DNA of 64,000 nt from Semisulcospira habei. Lineage: Eukaryota > Mollusca > Gastropoda > Semisulcospiridae. The stretch covers positions 158,450,811 to 158,514,810 of the forward strand of contig BTPG01000004.1 in NCBI GenBank assembly GCA_036245525.1, read 5' to 3'. Positions 56,297-64,000 of the stretch are shown one piece after another. A program made the position numbers and the translations under genes. The stretch's first letter is position 1, and each line of letters starts with the position of its first letter. The notes beneath the pieces were generated by a model. That model was not told the origin of the DNA, ran no database searches, and saw only the letters and a list, made by a program, of their open reading frames with translations.

Positions 56297-59200
56297 ATGA
56301 CGGACAATGCTCAAAACCCATCAGGCTCATCAAGCCTACGTAATGTGTTTCACACAACAAACTTGCCTATATCTAATACTAATAATGTCTATGAATCAAT
56401 AGAAAACTCTTTTTCTGTCATACAAGATAATCTTCTTACAGGCAGTGTAAAGATTCAGATTGTTGCTAAAATAGAATTTACTAGAGTAGACGGTGAAGCG
56501 ATTGTATCATATATATCAACAAGACAACACACAGTTAACACAAGAAGGGAATTAGAGAATGTGTTTAGAGACAGACTATTACCTGACTTCCTCCAAGCAA
56601 TTGACAGTGCGAAAATGAAGGGGTCTGGTTGGCACGAAGGACATGTACATGAACTACAACTAAAGCAGTCAAGGTATCATCCTATATTAGGTAAATCATG
56701 GATACCACTGCCAACAGAGGTTGCAAACAAAAAGGCTGTCGTCAATATTCAGAACAATGACAACTATTGTTTTATGTGGTGTGTGCTTGCTAAACTGCAC
56801 TTTATAAAATCAAAACCTGAACGCGTATCTAACTACACCAAATTTGTAAATGAACTCAACTTCAGTGGCATTGAGTTCCCTGTTAAAATAGAGGACATAG
56901 ACTTGTTTGAAAAACTAAATCCTGGTATATCTGTAAATGTGTATGTGTGGGATAATGAGTCTGTTGATAAGTTACAACCCATTAGAGTATCACCACTTGC
57001 TCCAACCTACGGACAGTCAGAAGATAAACATGTTGACATGTTATTAATCGGTGATGACAATAACTTCCACTATACAATTATCAGGAGTATGTCACGTCTA
57101 ATTTATAATCATGTATCAAAATATGGTAGGAAACAGGAAGTGTGTAAAAGATGTTTACAAAGATTCTCCTCTATTGCAGTGGCACATAAACATGTTTTAC
57201 ATTGTAGATCAGCTGATGACATACAAACTGTACTTAAGTATCCAGATCATGGTAGTCAAGTATATTTTAAGAACTATGGGAATCAACAAAACCTGCCGTT
57301 TGTAGTGTATGCTGATTTTGAATCACTGGTTGTACCGTATGAAGGTCCTGTTCCAGAGTCATTACCAAAGACTATAAAGTTGAGTGACCAAGTGGTGTGT
57401 TCTTTTGGTTATATTCTTGTTAGGTCAGACGGACAGCATTCAGAACCTGTTATCTACAGAGGTGAAAATGCAGCATGTCTGTTTTTAACAGAAATGAGAC
57501 ATCTGTATAGTCAGGTAGTACAGTATCTCACAACATGTCAGATGCCTTTAGTGATGACAGAAGAAGACAAACTGAAATTTGATACAGCTGTGATGTGTTG
57601 GATTTGTGAACAGCCCCTCCAGGGTGATAAAGTTCATGACCATGATCACATAACTGGACGTTACAGAGGTGCTGCACATAACAATTGTAACTTGTTATTA
57701 AAAACAGATCCTAAGACATATAAGTTACCAATCTTTTTTCACAATCTAAAAGGATATGATTCACACATTATCATGCAGGCTGTGGATGAGTCTTACAAAA
57801 ACATTAAATGTATAGCCCAGACAACTGAGAAATACTTGACCTTTAGGTTAGACAAATTAGCATTTTATGACTCCATGCAACATTTGTCTTTAGGTCTTGC
57901 TAGTTTGGCAGAAGGACTGACTGAGTATCCAATAACAAGTAAATATTTTGAGCCAGACTTGATTAAGAAAGGAGTGTATCTGTACAAGTACATTGATCAT
58001 TGGGTTGTGTTTGAAGAAAGGAGACTGCCACCGAAAGAGAAATTTTATTCCACACTTAATGTAAAAGGCATTTCTGACTCTGAATATCAACACGCACTTG
58101 ATGCGTGGGATAAATTAGGGTGTCAAACGATTGGTGACTATCACGACCAGTACTTGAAAGCTGACGTTTGTTTGCTAGCAGACGTATTTGAAAGTTACCA
58201 TGAAAAGGGTTTGTTACACTACAGTCTTGACCCTGCTTGTTACATAACTAGTCCTGGCATGACATGGGATGCATTTTTGAAATCCAGTAAGATATCTATA
58301 GACTTGTTGTCTCATCGTACGATGGGTGAAATGATGGAACGTGGATTGAGGGGTGGTATTAGTATTGCAGCGAACAATTATGCCAGAGCCAACAACAAAT
58401 ATCTGGACGACCTTGTGTTTGACCCCTCAAGGTCAAGGTCATTCATTACGTACTTGGACGCTAACAATTTGTATGACTGTGCGATGTGTGAGTTATTACC
58501 CTTGAAAAACTTTTGTCTGTATGATTTGTCACAGTATGATATAGCACAGTCAGGGTTAAGAAACTATATTATGAATCTTGACCGAAACGACACAAAAGGT
58601 TGGATCTTTGAAGTAGACCTGGAGTACCCCCACCATCTACATGATTACCACAATGATTATCCATTGGCTGTTGAGAAAATGTCTTTGACGGGGAAAAAAG
58701 AAGACACCAAACTTGTACCAAATTTGAATGACAAATTCAATTACGTTTGTCACTATCGCTTGTTACAGTTTTACATCAGACACGGGTTAGTACTAAAGAA
58801 AGTTCACAGTGGTATTCAATTTGATCAGAGTGCTTTTATGAAAGATTACATAATGAAGAACACAACATTGCGTGCAAGGGACGGCAACACTGCATTTGAC
58901 AAAGACTTCTTTAAGCTTATGAACAATGCCTGTTTTGGCAAGACGATGGAAAATCCTCATCACCGCAAAGATGTGAGACTTGTCACAACTGAATCGGGTG
59001 CAATTAAACTTACAGGTAAGCCACAGTACACGGGGTACAAAGAGTTTCATTCATCATTGTATGCAGTGTCACTCAAAAAAAAAAGATTGTCAAACTGGAC
59101 AAGCCAGTATTCATTGGTATGGCAATTCTTGAGTTGTCAAAACTTTTGATGCTTGAATTTTATTATGATTATTTTAAACCAAAGTATCCTGAGTGTCGTC

Positions 59201-59772
59201 TGCTATACACTGACACTGACTCTATGATCATTGATGTGTGTACTGAAGACTTTTATGAAGACATGAAAACAGAACTACACATGTATGACACGTCTGACTA
59301 CCCTAAAGATCACCCACTGTACAGCTCACAAAACAAGAAAGTGCCTGGAAAGTTTAAGGATGAACTGAATGGTGTGCCAATAGTTGAGTACGTTGGACTG
59401 AGATCCAAAATGTATTCTATACTGCATCAGAAAGGTAGTCAGTCGAAAGCCAAAGGAATAAAAATATCAGCGATAAAAAATAAATACATTTGTCATGAAC
59501 ATTTTAAGCAAGTGTTAGATGGTGCATTAATGCCTGATTATCCAAACAAGTCACTGAGATCAAACAAACATAATCTTGAAATGATTCAAACACATAAGAA
59601 GTCACTGGCAGTTGGGAACACGAAACGTGTGTTTTATAGTAAGGAAAAAGCTTATGCGCCTGGGCATTACAGGCTCAAGTTATATGAAAAAATAGTTGAT
59701 GAACTGGTTGATGAACTAATTGATGAGTTAGTTACTGAAATGAGTAATGATGTCTGGGGGAATAATCTGTAA
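56297..59772 (+). pseudogene. Protein-primed-type family B DNA polymerase (frameshift)
   Basis: About 1158 codons in two frames. The N-terminal region (about 1-280) includes NNDNYCFMWCVLAKLH, then a Cys2-His-type finger (CKRCLQRF...HKHVLHC, about 282-302). Exonuclease motifs are YADFESL (Asp near 340), FHNLKGYDSH and YLKADVCLLADV. Between the first two lies a zinc/HNH endonuclease VII-like block, CWICEQPLQGDKVHDHDHIT, from residue 434. Polymerase motif A is YLDANNLYD (near 721), motif B NNACFGK (near 877) and motif C TDTDS in the second frame. The frame changes in a run of ten A at 59075-59084, which separates motif C from the rest. The start chosen at 56297 has the AATAAAA context; an upstream Met at 56246 is less likely. 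Confidence 0.88.
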
Positions 59773-59851
59773 TTCTTCTCTGACAAATGCCCTTTGGGGT
59801 GCAGGGTCATACAGGTAATATATTGTTGCGTGAGGACCGGGGACTATTTTT
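59773..59851. terminator. Convergent intergenic gap between polymerase and integrase
   Basis: 79 bases where the plus-strand and minus-strand gene blocks meet tail-to-tail. No clear hairpin is visible, so transcript ends here are inferred from orientation. Confidence 0.25.
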
Positions 59852-60694
59852 TTATATATTGTGTACAGACGTAGACCAGATGGGGTCGGTCGCTCTGCGC
59901 TTCACATCATTCTCGGCCTCTCCAGGTTGATACAAATATCTTACCTCTTTAGTAAACAAGCTTGTGTCGGGTGCTGGGGTTGGTCCTGTTTTTGGCTCTG
60001 TAATTGATTTCATTTTAATAGCATCAACAGGCTTTACATGACCTTCATTATTCATTGCTTTTATCACAGATGGTAATCTCTTTACCCACTCTGTGTTCTG
60101 GGTGTCATGCATGAGTTCCTTAGAATACTGGTAACTGAAAAGTCTCTCTGATAACTGTTTGTTAAAGTTCTCTACAATTGCCTGTGATCTGTGCACACCT
60201 GGAATACCGCGTCTAACCAGTACACCATGCTTTGCAAATAACTGATTAACAGCACCTTTGAATTCTGATCCGTCATTAGCTTGAACAAGTCTGGGGTATC
60301 TTAAAGGACCTCGACTTTATATTTTTGTTAATGCTGTAGCAACTGTGGTAGCAGTCTTGTCAGATATGGGTTCAGCATCCTTGTACCTTGAAGCAATGTC
60401 TACAACAGTCAGTGCGTACTTGTATCGTTTCTTTCTTATTGTGTCATGGGGTAGGAACAGGAGGTCCATTTGATGTGTGTCATTTGGGGGAGTGTTTTCA
60501 AAATGAGGTCTAGATATTTTTCTTGGTGCAGGGAGGTATATCTGCCAAATTGCTTGTCTCTGCAACCATTGTTTGACTTGATTAAGTGATACATCTCCGC
60601 CCACAGCGGCATGTAATTTTTGAATAGTGGTTGCTCATTTCCAATATCCAATTGGGGAGTAATATATTTTCGATAGTTTATTTTCTACGTTCAT
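59852..60694 (-). pseudogene. Polinton-type DDE integrase (two stops)
   Basis: 281 codons, minus strand, from ATG at 60692-60694. It opens LSKIYYSPIGYWK and has a TGA at 60635-60637. VKQWLQRQAIWQIYLPAP follows, then first Asp in THQMDLLFLPHD and YKYALTVVDIASRYKDAEPI, then a TAA at 60317-60319. Second Asp lies in LVQANDGSEFKGA and Glu in AIVENFNKQLSERLF, so all three catalytic residues are encoded. It inserts the element into host DNA. Its start overlaps the stop of gene I by 17 bases. Confidence 0.88.
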
Positions 60695-61112
60695 TTTTTC
60701 TAGCAATATAAAGACCAGTAAAAAATACAAATGTCATTCCCACTAGAACAAAGATTATCTCCCCGTTTCTTTGTTCTGTACTCGGTTGATAGTAGTCACT
60801 TAGTTTCGGTTTCGGGGTAGACATGTCATTACCAGTGACTAAAAAATACTCACAGATTGCGTCATCTGTATTTGAAAATGTATGCTGTGCGTGACCTTGA
60901 AGCCTCAATCTTTCATTGATAAAGTCAAGTTTCTCTATTCGCTGCTTTTCATAATCCTGTTGCGCTTGTGCAAGTTTCTCTGATGCCTCATTGTGACGTT
61001 TCATTTCTTCTGCAGATTCCTCTCTGCCTACTTTTGAAAAGAGATAATTTGAGCCGCTAAATGCCAGGGCGTTGACCATCGTGCCTCCAATTATTACTGC
61101 TAAAGTCGCCAT
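60678..61112 (-). CDS. Polinton-like gene I, membrane-anchored coiled-coil protein
   Basis: 144 codons, intact. A hydrophobic N-terminus (MATLAVIIGGTMVNALAFSG), a central Glu/Lys/Gln-rich helix (EKLAQAQQDYEKQRIEKLDF) and a C-terminal membrane span (IIFVLVGMTFVFFTGLYIA) ending RKNERRK. Function unknown; it lies in the minus-strand block led by gene A's right copy. Confidence 0.6.
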   Translation of the reverse strand: MATLAVIIGGTMVNALAFSGSNYLFSKVGREESAEEMKRHNEASEKLAQAQQDYEKQRIEKLDFINERLRLQGHAQHTFSNTDDAICEYFLVTGNDMSTPKPKLSDYYQPSTEQRNGEIIFVLVGMTFVFFTGLYIARKNERRK

Positions 61113-61123
61113 ATTTATTTTAT

Positions 61124-61354
61124 TTACATAGAAACATTTTCGGGAATAATTCCTTGCTTGACAAGAAAATCTTTTGTCGCAATTAATGCTGTAACAACTA
61201 CAATTAGCTTAGCGCTGTCTTCGAAATCTAATCTACTGAGGTCTGCTGATTTCATTTTGAGTAGATTTTTTCCTAGCATAGAATAAGCTACTGCTAGTCC
61301 ACTTATCATGGCAGAATGATAAACAAGATTCATTAAGTTCTTTGTGTCGCTCAT
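61124..61354 (-). CDS. Polinton-like gene J, small hydrophobic protein
   Basis: 76 codons, intact. MSDTKNLMNLVYHSAMISGL, a Lys/Asp-rich middle and AKLIVVVTALIATKDFLV. Two possible membrane segments. Eleven bases separate it from gene I. Unrecognised. Confidence 0.55.
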   Translation of the reverse strand: MSDTKNLMNLVYHSAMISGLAVAYSMLGKNLLKMKSADLSRLDFEDSAKLIVVVTALIATKDFLVKQGIIPENVSM

Positions 61355-61390
61355 TTTCTAAGGCAATAAAAATTAAAATAATATTTTTAT

Positions 61391-61849
61391 TTACTCCATA
61401 TAAAATGGGTCAACAGCTTTGGATGTTACTGGCAATGTGGAGACTTCTGTTTTTGATGATGGAGTGTTTCATTTTTTGGTCACTGTACGAGTCTGTGGTT
61501 TGTATTTTTTGTATAATTGATAACCCATGTAACCAAATCCGACAACAAATCCGGCAACTATATATTTTGTTGTTTGAGGTTTGGGGTCCGGGTTAGACTG
61601 GGTTGTTTGTCTCTCACTTTGATGAGGGAGTTACGGTATTGACACTGGTCCTGACGGTCCTGGCGGTGTTGACGGTCCTGATGGTGGATCAAATACATGA
61701 GTCTTTTCTGTTTGTGCTTGAAGCTGTAATTTTTTTTGCCTGTTCCATTCAGCCACTCTTTTTCCAGCCTCAACCCTGCCTGGACTTTTAGCCTTCGTCA
61801 CCGTTGGAACCTGTGTCAAAACAGGGTCGGGGTTCTGTTGTGGAGTCAT
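61391..61849 (-). pseudogene. Polinton-like gene B, right copy (two stops)
   Basis: 153 codons if read through a TAA at 61631-61633 and a TGA at 61469-61471. MTPQQNPDPVLTQVPTVTKA and AGKRVAEWNRQKKLQLQ match the left copy. Beyond the first stop a membrane span appears (KYIVAGFVVGFGYMGYQLYK) with a basic end, which the left copy lacks. It overlaps gene A by 62 bases. Confidence 0.6.
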
Positions 61850-62345
61850 CTGGGTTTCGTCCTTTTTCTTCTGCAGTAAAATTTATTTTTGAAAAATCAA
61901 TATGACTCCCGGTAATAAGCAATGTTACGACAGGAGCAAGATAATTGCCAAACTTGTAAAACATGACACATGCTAATTTACCAAATGAACTTGAAACAAT
62001 AGGATTGCTTTCAAGGTCATGTGATAGGCTGTCACTATCCACAGGTAGAAAGGGACTCACTGCTTTTGTGTATAGACATACAAGAGATCGACTCAAATCA
62101 CGAGTCATTAGTGAAGCGATGTGGTTTTCATATTTAGAATGAAGCTTGATTAGCTCATCAGCGGTGAGAAATTCAATATCCTCTGTCATGTATTGTTTTC
62201 TGAGATAAGCCTTTGATTTGCCTGACACAACTACAGAAAGAAGGCGCTGTTTTTTTGAGTCTAAGTCTTTGTTTTCTACAGCATTGATATCATTTAGAAG
62301 AAGTAATTCGTCTTGATTCATTTTATAATAAAAAATTTTAATTTT
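61690..62345 (-). repeat. Right terminal inverted repeat (gene-bearing)
   Basis: Reverse-complement partner of 50120-50790, covering all of gene A and the first half of gene B. Confidence 0.8.
61788..62321 (-). CDS. Polinton-like gene A, right copy
   Basis: 177 codons, intact, from MNQDELLLLNDINAVENKDL. It differs from the left copy at scattered residues (such as YLRKQYMTEDIEFLTADEL) and ends RPCFDTGSNGDEG. Both copies kept open frames while larger genes in the element were broken. Confidence 0.8.
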   Translation of the reverse strand: MNQDELLLLNDINAVENKDLDSKKQRLLSVVVSGKSKAYLRKQYMTEDIEFLTADELIKLHSKYENHIASLMTRDLSRSLVCLYTKAVSPFLPVDSDSLSHDLESNPIVSSSFGKLACVMFYKFGNYLAPVVTLLITGSHIDFSKINFTAEEKGRNPDDSTTEPRPCFDTGSNGDEG

Positions 62346-62625
62346 AATGTCATTGGTTTTAGAAATCTTTATTTTACCAAAAAAAAATAAGGGGAAACCA
62401 AAAAAAAAATGGACGGCGTTAAGGTGTGGAAGATTTGCGGGCAAAAAAATCGTGGAAATTTGGGGTGTATAGAAATTGACCAAATCTCATATTCTCTATT
62501 TTTCAAATAAAAATAAAGAAAATATGGGGAAAATGCATGGTGTGATGAAGTGTGTGTTTTGTGGGCAAATATCATAAAATTAGGGGGGTGTACATAAATT
62601 GTCCAAAATCACTCATAGTTACTAT
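62346..62625. repeat. Subterminal imperfect duplication outside gene A
   Basis: GGGGAAACC-AAAAATGGACGGCG, GCGGGCAAA and GGGGTGTATAGAAATTG (about 62393-62500) are echoed as GGGGAAAATGCATGGTGTGA, GTGGGCAAA and GGGGTGTACATAAATTG (about 62525-62620). Likely the outer part of the right terminal repeat, absent on the left. Confidence 0.5.
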
Positions 62626-62639
62626 CTCTAATGTCTTAC

Positions 62640-63870
62640 AAATCAATTGTGATGTCATGTGTAGTGACCCTGCCCCACCTAAAGGTCTCCATGTTAAAGT
62701 AAACAAACCCCACACAGTCCATGTAATGATCTTATTATCAAATCAAACCTGTTTACCCACCTGTTTGCCACGCTAGCAGAAAGCCCTGTTGCAAGGTGAT
62801 CACAGGTCTTGACACCTGCTATTCAATTTCAGGCATGCTATGGGGATATTCCCTTCAGTCAATACAGGCCCTAAAAATAGTCTCATCAGGTTGTTCCTCA
62901 TTAAGATATGCATACAGTTTTGGAAAGACCAAGATCAATTTTCAGGACTGATCATTGCCAGTTAGTGTTAATTTGACCGGATGGGGGGTTTGTTTGCCTG
63001 TTGAGCTGTTATAATTTATGCAAAGTGCTTTTTACCGGATGAGATGTTATGACGTCAGCTCTGTAAACCGGTAAGTCGTGTGTGTGTGTGTGTGTGTGGG
63101 GGGGGGGGGGGGTTGAGGATCTGTTGTATATGTACTTTGTACTTTGTCTGTATAAAGCAAGGTATGATTTTCTGAGGAATGCGTCTCTTTTCAGCTTGAA
63201 AGCTTTTAAGAAATTGCAAAGGTAACCTACACGTTGTAAGTAGCCAATTTTCCAGTTTTTCAGAAACATCCACAAATGCATGACTTGTTGACAAGACGGA
63301 TGTATTAAGCTGACACCTCACAGCTATAAGCGTGCTGCATTTGAAAAGATATGTCCCCCACCTGAAATTGAATAGGGCATTCAACTGTGACATGTGTTGT
63401 GTGGCGTTAAGGGCAGAGATTTACTAGTGTTTGTCAGTTGTCATAAGCACAGACCTAAAACAGCAAGGGTAAAAGACATATATTCACTGACTTTATGACG
63501 GGCCTCTCTCTGTGTGAGGAGCTCATAGGGAATTATGCGGGTGAGTGTTTTCCCATTCACTGTTCAAAACCAATTAGCATTTTGTGGGGGACACGATATA
63601 GATAATGAAAAATAAGACATACCTTGGCGTGTTTAGACATAACATGGTGTTTTTTCATGAATACCATGTTAGTCTGATGAATATCGAACTGCTTGAAAAA
63701 GTTTTGAAATCTTTCTCTGAACCTAAAGGCGACATTATCTAACAGGTTCAGTCATGACGTGAAAAATGTTTGCAGTTAAACCCTGTCAACTTACTCATAA
63801 AGAGAGATAGTGAGTAAAATTATGTGGAAAGAGAGAGAGCTATTGTGTGTGTCGGGGTATTCACGTGTGT
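62640..63870. other. Unassigned flank, no gene seen
   Basis: A GT run followed by about 14 G lies at 63078-63112. No supported coding region. Confidence 0.4.
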
Positions 63871-63877
63871 CTGTACG

Positions 63878-63929
63878 TGTATGTGTGTGTGTGTGTGTGT
63901 GTATGTGTGCGTGTCTGTATGCATGTGTG

Positions 63930-63962
<33 letters not shown>

Positions 63963-64000
63963 ACGTGTTAGTGTGTGTGTGTGTCAGTGTGTGTACGTGT
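63878..64000. repeat. (GT)n-rich tract to the window edge
   Basis: GT repeats broken by GTATG, GCGTGTCTG and GTACGTG interruptions; continues beyond the window. Confidence 0.95.

Larger units (their letters stand above)
50079..62625. mobile_element. Polinton/Maverick (adintovirus-like) integrated element, degraded
   Basis: It holds the set that defines these elements: family B DNA polymerase, DDE integrase, packaging ATPase and capsid protein of double-jelly-roll type. Inverted terminal repeats bear the A and B genes. At least twelve disabling changes are visible. It is about 12.3 kb, shorter than the 15-20 kb usual for Polintons. I do not see a maturation protease. Exact ends and target duplications could not be set; the left end looks truncated. 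Confidence 0.85.

Noticed and set aside
61342..61596. Plus-strand 84-codon frame
   Set aside because: It is antisense to gene B and the start of gene J; the minus-strand reading has homology to the left copy and better context.

Overview
This is a eukaryotic nuclear window, most likely from a marine mollusc, possibly a gastropod. The organism is inferred from four things: interrupted genes with GT-AG introns, dense hairpin MITEs, microsatellites and minisatellites, a Ty3/gypsy element, and gene types common in molluscs (a GPI-type LU/Ly6 protein, an Ig plus coiled-coil exon, a THAP exon). No species can be named from sequence alone. There is one 500-N scaffold gap at 30134-30633.

Layout. 1-15.2 kb is one 40-bp satellite with higher-order structure and five short polarity-flipped patches. 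15.2-23.9 kb is repeat-dense: hairpins, a broken LINE ORF1 on the minus strand, a 20-bp minisatellite and a G-tract array near 21.3-23.2 kb that appears to have grown out of a hairpin MITE. 24.4-27.4 kb (minus) holds a probable three-exon LU-domain gene with phase-1 introns and a frameshift before its GPI tail. 30.6-32.5 kb (minus) holds two exons of a disrupted C2H2 protein. 38.5-44.6 kb holds a gypsy-type retrotransposon with a fully open pol. 45.2-48.1 kb has a THAP exon, a first exon of another conserved family pointing towards it, and an Ig/coiled-coil exon. 48.6-50.1 kb is two minisatellites.

50.1-62.6 kb is the most notable region: an integrated Polinton/Maverick (adintovirus-like) element of about 12.3 kb. 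It encodes a protein-primed-type family B DNA polymerase, a DDE integrase, a packaging ATPase, a double-jelly-roll-type major capsid protein and about eight small or unassigned proteins. Its ends are inverted repeats that each carry two overlapping genes (A and B). At least twelve stop codons or frameshifts hit the long genes, so this copy looks dead, while most small genes remain open. Integrase and polymerase would copy and insert the element; the capsid protein, ATPase and hydrophobic small proteins would form the virion module. Nearly every gene starts at an ATG set in an A/T-rich AATAAAA-like context, which suggests shared transcription signals.

At least six hairpin MITE families recur, called P1-P6 here. 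Several end in TTAA, and one copy sits inside another at a TTAA. Two minisatellites lie within or derive from these hairpins. No tRNA, rRNA or CRISPR array was recognised.
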